A stretch of DNA of 64,000 nt from Streptomyces sp. NBC_00523 (GTDB lineage: Bacteria; Actinomycetota; Actinomycetes; Streptomycetales; Streptomycetaceae): assembly GCF_036346615.1 (NCBI RefSeq), contig NZ_CP107836.1, positions 7,175,235 to 7,239,234 on the forward strand. The letters run 5' to 3'. Positions 26,181 through 34,857 of this stretch are shown here, piece by piece. How positions within the stretch are numbered: position 1 is the first letter of the stretch; every line of letters begins with the position of its first letter. Under the pieces are notes generated by a model. It had not been told where the DNA came from and did no database searches. It was given only the letters and a program-made list of their open reading frames with translations. Position numbers and translations under genes: made by a program.

Positions 26181-27067
26181 CCCGGGCCGCCGTGACGACC
26201 GGCCACCTCACCGCCACGCTGAAACTCCCGCCGGGGCTGGACACGGGCCCGGCCGTCACGGCGGCCGACCGGCTCCCCGGCGGCTGGCACCCCACCCCAC
26301 CACCGGCCGCCGGACTCCACGACAGCCCGGTGCTCACCGTGTCCGACACCGGCCCCGAGCCGGCCGTCCGCGTCCACGGGCAGACCGTGCACCTGAACCT
26401 TCCCCACCAAGCCGCCCGCACCTCGACCCTCGCGTACGTCACCTACACCGCGATGGAACGAGCCCGCCAGCAGCGGCAAATGCTCACCCTCCACGCCAAC
26501 GCCGCAGTCACACCGAGCGGACGGGGCATCCTCCTGCTGGGGAACAAGGGCGCGGGCAAGACCAGCGTGGGCCTTGCCCTCGGCGCGAGGGGCTGGACAC
26601 ACGCTGGCGACGACCTGGCCGTCCTGGCCGAAGCCGGGCCGGACCTGCTGCTCCTGCCCGGGAAGCCGACCGCTGCGGTCCGCCCGGACGACCCCGGCCT
26701 GTGGCAGGCCCCGAAGCCGCTCGTCGCTCTGGCCCCGTTCCTCCGCACGCCGGTGCGGCTCGCGGGCGTCATCCGCCTGACCGTCCACCCCGCCGTCCCC
26801 CACCCGCTGATCACCGACGCCACCCCGTTCTCCGCGAACGAGCAGCTGCGCCTCCACGAAGCGCTGGCCCGCTACATCAGCGGGCTCCCCACCCCCCTGA
26901 CCGGCCCCGCTGGCGCCCCGTACGGGGCGGTCTGGCCACTGGACGATCCGGCGCTCGCCCGCTGGCGCACCCACCTCATCGGCCGTCTTGAACAGCACCC
27001 GTACAGCTACCTGTACGCCCCCGACCCGCAGACCGCCGCCGACCTGATCACCACGAGGTACCCATGA
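26177..27067 (+). CDS. HPr-kinase-like P-loop protein
   Basis: 296 residues, start overlapping the preceding stop by 4 bp (ATGA). The central part has a Walker A loop of the HPr kinase/phosphorylase type (LLLGNKGAGKTSVGLALGAR, ~118-137) and a downstream acidic block (HAGDDLAVLA, ~143-152) that would hold the metal. Unlike true HPr kinases it sits in no PTS context. Stand-alone HprK-fold proteins in actinomycetes often belong to small-molecule biosynthetic operons and may phosphorylate a pathway intermediate. Coupled to the GT2-like gene downstream by another ATGA overlap. Confidence 0.75.
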   Translation: MTRAAVTTGHLTATLKLPPGLDTGPAVTAADRLPGGWHPTPPPAAGLHDSPVLTVSDTGPEPAVRVHGQTVHLNLPHQAARTSTLAYVTYTAMERARQQRQMLTLHANAAVTPSGRGILLLGNKGAGKTSVGLALGARGWTHAGDDLAVLAEAGPDLLLLPGKPTAAVRPDDPGLWQAPKPLVALAPFLRTPVRLAGVIRLTVHPAVPHPLITDATPFSANEQLRLHEALARYISGLPTPLTGPAGAPYGAVWPLDDPALARWRTHLIGRLEQHPYSYLYAPDPQTAADLITTRYP

Positions 27068-28122
27068 GCCCGTCCCGCACCGCCGCGATCCTTCCCAGCC
27101 GCAACGAACCCTCGACGATCTTCACCGTCACCACCGCCGTCGACCACGCCCTGCGCGACGAGCACGCCGTGATCATCCACGCCGACTCATCTGACACCCC
27201 CGACACAGCGACACAGTTCGCGGCCACGCCCACCCGGGCGGCCAAGTCCGGGCTGGCCGGACTGCCACGCGGCAAGGGCGCGCAGATCCTGGCCGCCCTC
27301 CGACGGCCGGAGTTCACCGACGCCGAGGTGGCACTGATCGCGGACACCGACACCCGCAACCCGGACCCGGCCGTCTACCGCGCGCTCCTGGACCAGGTCC
27401 ACGCCGGCGCAGCCCTCGCCATCGCCGACTACCCCCGGCACTGGGACGAGGCCAATCTGACCAACCACGTGGCCCGGCCCCTGATCGCCGCCACCACCGG
27501 GCTCGACGTCCCGCAGCCGCTCGCCGGAGACCTCGCCGTCTCCCGCCAGGCGCTCAACGCCGCCCAGGAGGCCGCAGCAGAACTGCCGGACGAACTCGCG
27601 CAATGCGTCCGCGGGTACGGGATCGACGCATTCCTGCTGCTGGCCGCCGCCACGACCGGACCGGTCGCCTCCGTGCGGTTCGAGGAGCCCAAGGCCCACG
27701 CCGGGTCCTTCGACCACCTCCCGGCGATCTTCCACCAGGCCGTTCCGGTCCTGCTGCACCTGACCGCGACAGGGCCGCTCCCACCCGCACCGGCCCGCAC
27801 GGGCGCGCCCGTGTACCGGGCGACCGACCGCACCCTGCCGCCCGGCCGTGTCCGGTCCATGGTCACCGCGCTCACCGACCTCGGCACGGGGCCCGCCGGA
27901 TACGATGGTGGGCCCTGGCCGGCGCACCTTGCCGGTGCCTGGCGGGCCGTCGCCTCCGGTACGCCACCGATCGAAGCAGCCGGCCGACTGTGGCCTTCCT
28001 ACCTGCACCGCGTCTGCGACTGGCTCACCACCGCGCAGCACGCCTCCCCCCAGCACCGGGCCCAGATCCTCACCACCGTCCACGACCGCCTTCGTACCGA
28101 CCTTGCGACAGGAGCACCATGA
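27064..28122 (+). CDS. Family-2-like glycosyltransferase
   Basis: 352 residues. It opens with a GT2-type Rossmann strand (AAILPSRNEPSTIFTVTTAV); the metal-binding DxD-like block is VALIADTDTRNPDPAVY (~95-111), preceded by GLPRGKGAQILAAL (~73-86). This resembles glucosyl-3-phosphoglycerate-synthase-like GT2 enzymes, with NDP-sugar donor and unknown acceptor. No membrane helices. Start and stop both overlap neighbouring genes by 4 bp (ATGA), so translation is coupled within the operon. Confidence 0.72.
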   Translation: MSPSRTAAILPSRNEPSTIFTVTTAVDHALRDEHAVIIHADSSDTPDTATQFAATPTRAAKSGLAGLPRGKGAQILAALRRPEFTDAEVALIADTDTRNPDPAVYRALLDQVHAGAALAIADYPRHWDEANLTNHVARPLIAATTGLDVPQPLAGDLAVSRQALNAAQEAAAELPDELAQCVRGYGIDAFLLLAAATTGPVASVRFEEPKAHAGSFDHLPAIFHQAVPVLLHLTATGPLPPAPARTGAPVYRATDRTLPPGRVRSMVTALTDLGTGPAGYDGGPWPAHLAGAWRAVASGTPPIEAAGRLWPSYLHRVCDWLTTAQHASPQHRAQILTTVHDRLRTDLATGAP

Positions 28123-28859
28123 CCACCGCACCGCCCCCCACCTCCGCGTTCTCATCGTTCTCCCTGGAACCCTTTCCCGAACTCCAGCCCGGCGACGACC
28201 TCGCTGGCGCGATCTCCGAGGTCCTTGCCAGTACCGGCACCGAACTGCTGGACGGAGACGTCGTGGTGGTCGCCAGCAAGGTCGTTTCGATCGCCGAGAA
28301 GCGCTACGTCAACCTGGCCGACGTGACGCCCTCCGCCGAAGCCGTCGATCTGTCAGCGCGTACGGGCAAGCCGGCTGCTGTGGTCCAGCTCATCCTGGAC
28401 CACTCCACCGAGCACTTTCTCGCCACCGAACGCGGCCCGATCATCGCCCGCCACACCCTCGGCCACCAGCTCACCTCCGCCGGAATCGATCGCGCCGGCA
28501 CTGATGGCGCCTGGCTGCTTCCCGAGGAGCCCGACGCTTCCGCCCGTGCCCTGCGCGACGCTCTGGTCGCGGAGACCGGGGCGGAGATCGCGGTGGTCAT
28601 CGCCGACTCCGACGGCCGCGCCGACCGCCGGGGCGCCACGTGTATCTCCATCGGCGCTGCCGGAACAGCCCCCCTGCGGGTTACCGAGCACGGCGGGAAG
28701 CGGCAGGAGGAGACGTTCACCGACATGCTCGCCGCCGCAGCCGGAATCATCCTCGGTCAGCGGGGCCGCGGAGCCCCCGTCGTCGTCCTGCGGGGCATCG
28801 GCTACACCCCCTCGGACGAAGGGGTGACGACAATGCTCCACCACAGCCCTGCTGGGTAG
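28119..28859 (+). CDS. CofE-like gamma-glutamyl ligase (F420-0:L-glutamate ligase family)
   Basis: 246 residues. Family blocks: DDLAGAISEVLA...DGDVVVVASKVVSIAEKRYV (~40-65), HTLGHQLTSAGID (~118), IADSDGRADRRGATCISIGAAG (~168-188). CofE uses GTP and metal to add glutamate to the lactyl phosphodiester of coenzyme F420-0. In this operon, without other F420 genes, it may instead form an amide bond on a specialised metabolite. Last of the coupled genes; convergent with the NUDIX gene 420 bp on. Confidence 0.82.
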   Translation: MTTAPPPTSAFSSFSLEPFPELQPGDDLAGAISEVLASTGTELLDGDVVVVASKVVSIAEKRYVNLADVTPSAEAVDLSARTGKPAAVVQLILDHSTEHFLATERGPIIARHTLGHQLTSAGIDRAGTDGAWLLPEEPDASARALRDALVAETGAEIAVVIADSDGRADRRGATCISIGAAGTAPLRVTEHGGKRQEETFTDMLAAAAGIILGQRGRGAPVVVLRGIGYTPSDEGVTTMLHHSPAG

Positions 28860-29278
28860 CGCTACGAACGGACTGTTGTCCTCCAGACTGCCGCAGTCAC
28901 TCGTCGAGAGCCCCGTGGCCAGGCGACCGTGTGCCTGCCCGGAGCCAGCGCATGATGGGCTGGAGAAACGGCGTCCCTCCGACGTCATCACACGGGACCC
29001 CACCCTCATCCGCCCCGGTCGGACGAGGACGGTGTCATCTGCCATGTGGAGTCCGGACGGAGCGGACGGCATCTTGGTCGCGCGGTTAAGGCAGCTCGTC
29101 GCGTCAGCGGGCCAGGCACGGTCGGTACAGCCAGCGGACTTCGCTTACCTCGATCCGTTCGCGGTACGCGATGAAGACGATCCAGCACTACAGGCCGAAC
29201 ACCTGCGCCGCCTCCCCACCGTTCGGGGTCGGCCACCAGCCGGGGCGCCCCGTGGCCTCGTGAACAGATTCTTGCGAA
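28860..29278. other. 419-bp gap between CofE-like and NUDIX genes
   Basis: A plus-strand frame from ATG 29044 (MWSPDGADGILVARLRQL...) has fair codon bias but no recognised family and runs into the NUDIX gene antisense. Possibly the remnant of a further operon gene. Nothing else is seen. Confidence 0.3.
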
Positions 29279-29764
29279 CTACCCGGCCGAGAAATGGCCG
29301 CGCTGCTGAGTGCCCGAGACGGCCGCGCCCGCCCGGTCGAGTGCTGCCGTAGCCAGCCGCACGCTGCGCAGGGTCCACGGAGGACACGCCGGATCCGTTT
29401 CCAGAGCGCCCACCCGCTCCCACCGGATGTCCGCGACTTCCTGGGGCGACGCGATCACCGGTTCAGCGCCTTCGGGGAGCTCCCCGGCGAGAACCACGTT
29501 GATGACCGGGCTGCCGGTGTCCGAGACGAAGAACGTACTGTCCGCGTAGGCCAGTTCCACTCCATCCAGGTCTACACCGATCTCCTCCAGGACCTCCCGG
29601 CGGCCGGTGTCGGTGATCACGTCCCCGCCGGGCGAGTCCGCATCAACGGTCCCCCCGACCAGGGACAAGGTTCCCGCCGCATGTTCCTCGCCCAGCCCGC
29701 GCACGATCAGCAGCCACGTCTCATCCCGACGCAGCGCCACGTCCACGTTGACCGAATACCTCAC
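29279..29764 (-). CDS. NUDIX hydrolase
   Basis: 161 residues from GTG 29764 (RYSVNVDVALRRDETW), preceded by a strong GGAGGAGG. The NUDIX box is GGTVDADSPGGDVITDTG followed by RREVLEEIGVDL, which keeps the REUxEExGU core though the spacing from Gly is longer than the classical 5+7. It should hydrolyse a nucleoside diphosphate linked to another moiety. It faces the HPrK/GT2/CofE operon and could serve the same pathway, for example by cleaving an NDP-sugar, but this is only contextual. Confidence 0.85.
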   Translation of the reverse strand: MRYSVNVDVALRRDETWLLIVRGLGEEHAAGTLSLVGGTVDADSPGGDVITDTGRREVLEEIGVDLDGVELAYADSTFFVSDTGSPVINVVLAGELPEGAEPVIASPQEVADIRWERVGALETDPACPPWTLRSVRLATAALDRAGAAVSGTQQRGHFSAG

Positions 29765-29774
29765 GGCTCCTCCT

Positions 29775-30043
29775 CCGACCAGCCAGTTTCCGACCGCGAC
29801 GACCGCGTCACCGCAGTGCGCGAGGCCCAGCGCATCGTATGGCCGGGCGGGCTGATCGCCGCTGCCGTCATCCAGGACCACGGCACGCGTGACCAGCCTG
29901 ACCGACAAGGACGTCAGCCAGCGCCTCGGAACACGCCTGGCCAGCGGATACCACCCCGGGCCCGACGCCGACCCCACCAGGCTCTTCACCGCAGCCCACG
30001 TCCACACCAGCGACGAACCGCACGCACATTCGCTACGGGCGGG
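29775..30043 (+). pseudogene. SAM-dependent methyltransferase fragment, frameshifted, cut by IS3
   Basis: VREAQRIVWPGGLIAAAVI is the conserved strand-4 region of class I methyltransferases (usually REARRVLRPGG). Near 29890 the similarity moves to another frame (KDVSQRLGTRLASGYHPGPD, FTAAHVHTSDEPHAH), which resembles the following HRNP...FTTAYFH segment of the UbiE-like subgroup. The IS3 end at 30044 truncates it. No start codon remains. Confidence 0.5.
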
Positions 30044-30076
30044 TGAAGCTTCCCCGTGATCTTGGACACTCGATGG

Positions 30077-30964
30077 CTATGCCGCGAGGGTGTGTCGGTG
30101 CCGTTGGCGGGTCTCGGCCGGGGTGAGGTAGCCGAAGAACTTGTGTCTGCGCAGTCGGCGCCGGTTGTAGAACGTCTCGATGAAATCGAAAACGTCGGCA
30201 CGGGCGGTGGCCCGGTCAGGCCAGACGCGGGTGCCGATCTCTTCTTTGAGCAGGGCCCAGAAACTCTCCGCGGCGGCGTTGTCGAAGCAGGACCCGGTGC
30301 GTCCGCAGCTCTGGCGGAGTTCCAACTCCCTTATTCGGTTCTGGAATCGGGTCGAGGTGTACTCGCTGCCGCGGTCGCTGTGGATCACGCAGCCGGGTTG
30401 CAGTCCACCGCGGCCGTGGGCCATGCCGAGTGCATCGACGACGAGATCGGCCCGGTGGTGATCGGCCATCGAGTAACCGACGACCTCGCGGGTGGCCAGG
30501 TCGAGCCAGCAGGCGAGGTAGAGCCAACCCTCGCCGGTGGGCAGGGCGGTGATGTCGCCGACCAGTTTCGTGCCGGGCGTCTCGGCGTGGAATTCGCGGC
30601 CGATCAGGTCCGGTGCCGGCCTGGCCTTCCTGTCCGCTCGTGTCAGCGAACGGCGCTTGCGGCGGGTCACGCCCTGGATGTCGTGCTCGCGCATGAGACG
30701 GGCGACCCGCTTACGGTTCACTGCCCGTCCCAGACGCCGCAGTTCGGCATGGACGCGCGGGACGCCATAAGTCTGGCGCGAGCCGACGTGGATCACGGTG
30801 ATCTCGTGCACCAGGGCCTGGTCGGCGGCCCGGCGGGCGGCCCGGGGCTTTGCCGCGGCGAGCCAGGCATAGAACGAGGAACGGGCCACCTTGAGCAGGC
30901 GGCAGAGGAAAGCGACGCCGTGGGTGGTCTTCTCCGCCTCGATGAACGCGTACGTGTCGTTCAC
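30077..30964 (-). CDS. IS3-family transposase OrfB (copy A)
   Basis: 295 residues from GTG 30964, overlapping the orfA stop (GTGA). It has an N-terminal HTH_21-type region (SRQTYGVPRVHAELRRLG) and an integrase rve core with DDE residues in LVGDITALPT, GCVIHSDRGSEYTS and FDNAAAESFWALLKEE, all present. It is normally expressed as an OrfAB fusion by -1 frameshifting. OrfB itself looks intact, but its element lacks one end and the N-terminus of orfA, so it could act only in trans. Confidence 0.9.
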   Translation of the reverse strand: MNDTYAFIEAEKTTHGVAFLCRLLKVARSSFYAWLAAAKPRAARRAADQALVHEITVIHVGSRQTYGVPRVHAELRRLGRAVNRKRVARLMREHDIQGVTRRKRRSLTRADRKARPAPDLIGREFHAETPGTKLVGDITALPTGEGWLYLACWLDLATREVVGYSMADHHRADLVVDALGMAHGRGGLQPGCVIHSDRGSEYTSTRFQNRIRELELRQSCGRTGSCFDNAAAESFWALLKEEIGTRVWPDRATARADVFDFIETFYNRRRLRRHKFFGYLTPAETRQRHRHTLAA

Positions 30965-31199
30965 CGATCGCTCTCCTTCGCGAAGAAGACCGCGGCTTTT
31001 CGCAGGACCTCGATCGTCTTGGCCTGCTCGGCGTTCTGCCGACGCAGGCGCTTGAGCTCCTCGCGCTCGGCGGTCGTGAGTTCTCCCGGGGCGCCCTCGC
31101 CACGGTCGGCCTTGGCCTGGCGGTACCAGCCGCGCAGGGACTCCGAGCTGATGCCGAGCTCCCGGGCGACGGCGGTGACCGTCTTGCCCGTGGAGTCGA
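30961..31199 (-). pseudogene. IS3-family OrfA (copy A), N-terminally truncated
   Basis: Encodes the HTH region TGKTVTAVARELGISSESLR, the linker WYRQAKADRGEGAPGE and the leucine zipper ELKRLRRQNAEQAKTIEVL, ending AVFFAKESDR. The first ~20 codons are replaced by the end of copy B at 31200. Confidence 0.8.
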
Positions 31200-31232
31200 T
31201 GAAGCTTCCCCGTGATCTTGGACACTCGATGG

Positions 31233-32521
31233 TTATGCCGCGAGGGCGTGTCGGTGCCGCTGCCTGGTCTCGGCCGGGGTGAGGTAGCCGAAGACCTTGT
31301 GTCTGCGTAGACGGCGGCGGTTGTAGAACGCCTCGATGAAGTCGAAGACGTCGGCGCGTGCAGTGGCCCGGTCGGGCCAGGCACGGGTGCCGATCTCTTC
31401 TTTGAGCAGGGCCCGGAAGCTCTCTGTGGCGGCGTTATCGAAGCATGATCCGGTGCGCCCGCAGCTTTGACGAAGACCGAACTTCCGTATCCGAGCGCGG
31501 AATCGGGTCGAGGTGTATTCGCTGCCACGATCGCTGTGGATCACGCAGCCGGTCTGCAGTCCACCGCGGCCGCGGGCCATGTCCAGGGCGTCCACGACGA
31601 GGTCGGTGCGGTGGTGGTCGGCCATTGAGTACCCAACGACCTCGCGGGTGGCCAGGTCCAGCCAGCAACCGAGGTAGAGCCAGCCCTCGGCGGTCGGCAG
31701 CGCGGTGATGTCGCCGACCAGCTTCGTGCCGGGCATCTCGGCGTGGAAGTCGCGGCCGATCAGGTCCGGGGCCGGCCTGGCCTTCTTGTCCGGCCTGGTC
31801 AGCGAGCGGCGCCTGCGGCGGGTGACACCCTGGATGCCGTGCTCGTGCATGAGGCGGGCGACCCGTTTGCGGTTCACCCGCCGTCCCAGACGCCGCAGTT
31901 CAGCATGGACGCGCGGGACGCCGTAGGTCTGGCGCGAGCCGACGTGGACCACGGTGATCTCGTGCACCAGGGCCTGGTCGGCGGCCTGGCGGGCCGAGCG
32001 GGTCTGCGCCGCGGCGAGCCAGCCATTGAGTACCCAACGACCTCGCGGGTGGCCAGGTCCAGCCAGCAACCGAGGTAGAGCCAGCCCTCGGCGGTCGGCA
32101 GCGCGGTGATGTCGCCGACCAGCTTCGTGCCGGGCATCTCGGCGTGGAAGTCGCGGCCGATCAGGTCCGGGGCCGGCCTGGCCTTCTTGTCCGGCCTGGT
32201 CAGCGAGCGGCGCCTGCGGCGGGTGACACCCTGGATGCCGTGCTCGTGCATGAGGCGGGCGACCCGTTTGCGGTTCACCCGCCGTCCCAGACGCCGCAGT
32301 TCAGCATGGACGCGCGGGACGCCGTAGGTCTGGCGCGAGCCGACGTGGACCACGGTGATCTCGTGCACCAGGGCCTGGTCGGCGGCCTGGCGGGCCGAGC
32401 GGGTCTGCGCCGCGGCGAGCCAGCCATAGAACGAGGAAGGGGCCACCTGCAGCAGGCGGCAGAGGAAAGCGACGCGGTGGGTGGTCTTCTCCGTCTCGGT
32501 GAACGCATACGTTGCGTTCAC
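31233..32521 (-). pseudogene. IS3-family OrfB (copy B), disrupted by tandem duplication
   Basis: Begins like copy A (GTG 32521, NATYAFTETEKTTHRVAFL). After residue ~165 the duplicated 401 bp (not a multiple of 3) repeats HTH and first DDE-strand sequence and shifts the frame. The C-terminal part (31233-32020) contains the remaining DDE residues. Sequence between the two copies A and B is ~90% identical elsewhere. Confidence 0.85.
31621..32422. repeat. 401-bp direct tandem duplication inside IS3 copy B
   Basis: 31621-32021 and 32022-32422 are the same sequence by eye. The junction is at the short homology GCCAT, present at both ends of the unit, as expected for slippage or microhomology-mediated duplication. 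It destroys the orfB frame. Confidence 0.88.
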
Positions 32522-32816
32522 CGATCGCTTTCCTTCGCGAAGAAGACCGCGGCTTTTCGCAGCACCTCGATCGTCTTGGCCTGCTCGGCGTTCTGCCGGC
32601 GCAGCCGCATGAGCTCCTCACGCTCAGCAGTCGTGAGCACTCCCGGGGGCCCTCGCCACGGTCGGCCTTCGCCTGGCGGCATCAGCCGCGCAAAGACTCC
32701 GAGCTGATGCCGAGCTCCCGGGCCACCGCGGTGACCGTCTTGCCCGAGGAGTCGACGATCGCGATCGCGTCCCGCTTGAACTCCTCGGTGTACCGCTTCG
32801 TGTACGTGCTTCCCAC
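32518..32816 (-). pseudogene. IS3-family OrfA (copy B), premature stop
   Basis: From GTG 32816: GSTYTKRYTEEFKRDAIAIV, then the HTH TVTAVARELGISSESLRG and a stop (TGA at 32684-32682) where copy A has Trp. A further indel alters the frame before the leucine zipper. It shows the N-terminus that copy A lost. Confidence 0.8.
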
Positions 32817-32941
32817 CTGGTGCTACTTCCTCTGGAACCTCAAGTCCCAGTCTCCAGGTGCCCACGATCAAGGGGAAGGTTCACAAGTTGGACTTCCCCA
32901 AGGGAGGCGTCTTCCGAGCCTCCGTCTTGGGTGCCTCGCCC

Positions 32942-34753
32942 TCACGCTGAGGGGCCAAAAACGCCAACTCCGAGCGCCGGGAGCGTGACATCCGCGACGA
33001 GCTGTCCACCAGGCGCCCGGCGTACCGAGATCGCTGCGCGAAAGTAGAGAAGGTCCTGCAGGGAGAGGTTCCAGGGAAGGTGGTTGTGGCTGATGGGGGC
33101 ATCTGGTTCGAAAAGCGCGTGGACGGGCAGCTCGCGGGTGAGCGGGCGAGAGCTGGTATTCAGCACGACCAGAACACGTTCGCCATCGCGGTGGCGAACG
33201 AAGGCGTAGATTCCTGGTCGGTCGAGTTCCGAGAACAGGATCTTCTCTTCCCCGAGGTGCAGCGCCGTATGCCGTCGGCGAAGCTCGATGAGCCGCCTGG
33301 TCCACCGAAAGATCGGCGAGGATCTGTCGAACCTGTCGCCATAGGAGCTGGGCGACGTGAACCTTCCCTCGGGGAACATATCCTCTCTGTTCCCCGGATC
33401 AGCAGGATCCTGAAGATGCTCAGGTTCCAGCCGCTGTGTAGATTGGCGGAATCCCTGCTCGGTTCCGTAGTAGAGCATGGGGATGCCGATCGAGAGGATC
33501 AGATGGGCGAGGGCTACCCGGAGGCGCCCCACAGGCTCGGCGTCCCGGAGGAATCGGTAGACGTCATGGTTGTCGATGAATCTGATCGTGAATCCGTGAT
33601 CGCGGCTGAATGCCTTCGACGCGATATCGAAGCTCTCCTCCAGTTCTCTCGCGGGTGCCTGGCCGTGGAGAGCCCAACTCTGGCGTCGGTATTCACCGTA
33701 GTTATAGACGGCGCCCATTCCGGAGTCGAAGCATGAAGCAATCAACGTGTCGTCGTCGCTTGCGTGCTCCCCGATGATCAGGAAGTTGTTCTTCCCCAGG
33801 CGATCGGCATAATTCCTGACGGTGTCACACAGTCTCGCCACAAAGGAGCGGTCCATGTGTCGGACCGCATCAAGACGGATTCCATCGATATCGGACTCCC
33901 GGATCCACCAGCACGCGATGGACTGAAGGATGCGCTGCGTATCCGGGTTCTCCGTCGCGAGTCTGCGATAGTCCGGTGGGAAATCCCCCAGAGTCTCCTG
34001 CTCGGTGTCGTTCCAATCGTCAATGACGCCGTGCCGCGAGAAGTGTTGTGGCGAGGCAAGTTCAAGCGGACGGATCCAGATCTCGTTGTCACGAATGCTT
34101 GCAGCCTCCCCCCTGCCCCTCCAGAGATTACTCCCGTCGGAATACTCGAACACAGGACCGGCGTGGTTCAGTACGAGGTCGAGCACGACACGGATGCCGC
34201 GGTCGTGGGCTCCGGAAACAACCTGCCGGAAATCCTCCATGGTGCCGAGCCGAGGATCCACTGCCATGAAATGTCGGGGCGCATATCCATGATATGAGCC
34301 GGGGCCGTTGAGTACGACTGGAGTGAGATGAATCGCCGTGCCACCAAGATCGCGAATGTAGTCGAGTCGTTTTGAGAGCCCTCGGAGATTTCCTCCGTGC
34401 CGTGAACGACCATCGCCCGGATCTCCCTCAACAGTCGCTGGTGTATCGGTCTGGAAGCGGTCCACGACAATGGAATAGAGGATCTCTTTGCGCCAGTCAT
34501 CCGGTGAGGCGTGATACTGGCGCGCATCAGACTTCGCGAGTGAGATCTCGGCGGTACTCTCCGGCGCCCCGACTTCCGGAACGGGGCCCTCCGATCGTAG
34601 ACGCGGCGACTGGTCTGCGGCAGGAATCATGGTCGGGACCATAGACATATCCGGCCGACCGGTCCAGACCGTGCACTTCAGCCGGTCTTGTCCCGCTGCT
34701 AGATCCGTGCTGTACTCGAACGCGAACTCGGCCGGCCAGGACTGGGGGATCAT
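32942..34753 (-). CDS. GH13 alpha-amylase-family enzyme
   Basis: 603 residues with no signal peptide. The (beta/alpha)8 barrel begins near residue 86 (WRKEILYSIVVDRF). Conserved GH13 regions: I GIRVVLDLVLNHAG, II DGIRLDAVRHM (nucleophile Asp ~294), III FLIIGEHA (acid/base Glu ~329), IV FIDNHDVYRF (Asp ~394). All three catalytic acids are present. A C-terminal beta-domain follows (GERVLVVLNTSSRPLTREL). It should act on alpha-glucosidic bonds in the cytoplasm; specificity unknown. The 85-residue N-terminal extension is unusual, and a start at 34648 (MSMVPTMIPAAD) is possible. The ATG at 34753 overlaps, on the opposite strand, the ATG of the 30-residue gene at 34752. Confidence 0.9.
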   Translation of the reverse strand: MIPQSWPAEFAFEYSTDLAAGQDRLKCTVWTGRPDMSMVPTMIPAADQSPRLRSEGPVPEVGAPESTAEISLAKSDARQYHASPDDWRKEILYSIVVDRFQTDTPATVEGDPGDGRSRHGGNLRGLSKRLDYIRDLGGTAIHLTPVVLNGPGSYHGYAPRHFMAVDPRLGTMEDFRQVVSGAHDRGIRVVLDLVLNHAGPVFEYSDGSNLWRGRGEAASIRDNEIWIRPLELASPQHFSRHGVIDDWNDTEQETLGDFPPDYRRLATENPDTQRILQSIACWWIRESDIDGIRLDAVRHMDRSFVARLCDTVRNYADRLGKNNFLIIGEHASDDDTLIASCFDSGMGAVYNYGEYRRQSWALHGQAPARELEESFDIASKAFSRDHGFTIRFIDNHDVYRFLRDAEPVGRLRVALAHLILSIGIPMLYYGTEQGFRQSTQRLEPEHLQDPADPGNREDMFPEGRFTSPSSYGDRFDRSSPIFRWTRRLIELRRRHTALHLGEEKILFSELDRPGIYAFVRHRDGERVLVVLNTSSRPLTRELPVHALFEPDAPISHNHLPWNLSLQDLLYFRAAISVRRAPGGQLVADVTLPALGVGVFGPSA

Positions 34754-34844
34754 GATCAGAACTGTGCGCTCCTTATTTCATCGAGTGGCGTGGACGGTCA
34801 AACGATGGCGCCTGCGGCGCACCGATCCGTTCATGTACAAGTGA
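34752..34844 (+). CDS. 30-residue basic peptide, first gene of carbamoyltransferase operon
   Basis: ATG 34752 behind GGGGG encodes MIRTVRSLFHRVAWTVKRW..., ending RRTDPFMYK. It is strongly basic and amphipathic, with an acidic-aromatic DPFMYK end. The stop is 13 bp before the carbamoyltransferase start. Tiny proteins ending in DPF-x-Y are, from memory, seen near phage-type carbamoyltransferases, so I take it as a real gene; its role is unknown. It could be an accessory subunit or a modified peptide. Confidence 0.5.
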   Translation: MIRTVRSLFHRVAWTVKRWRLRRTDPFMYK

Positions 34845-34857
34845 ATCGGCCGATGCT

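Larger units (their letters stand above)
30044..31199 (-). mobile_element. IS3-family element copy A (right end missing)
   Basis: The left end TGAAGCTTCCCCGTGATCTT is intact at 30044; the element includes complete orfB and most of orfA. Its other end is missing: at 31200 a second copy begins with the same terminal sequence, and copy A's last ~150 bp are not found beyond copy B. This is a head-to-tail pair produced by deletion or recombination. Confidence 0.85.
31200..32883 (-). mobile_element. IS3-family element copy B (both ends, internally duplicated)
   Basis: Ends TGAAGCTTCCCCGTGATCTT (left) and TGAACCTTCCCCTTGATCGT (right, reverse complement), about 22 of 26 matching. It is longer than normal because a 401-bp internal segment is tandemly repeated. 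Both reading frames are broken, so the copy is dead. Confidence 0.87.

Noticed and set aside
29279..30007. NUDIX protein extended to 242 residues
   Set aside because: A strong ribosome-binding site before GTG 29764 and loss of similarity upstream favour the 161-residue form.
31236..32883. CRISPR-like or regulatory repeat array
   Set aside because: The repeats are IS3 copies and an internal 401-bp duplication with no spacers.
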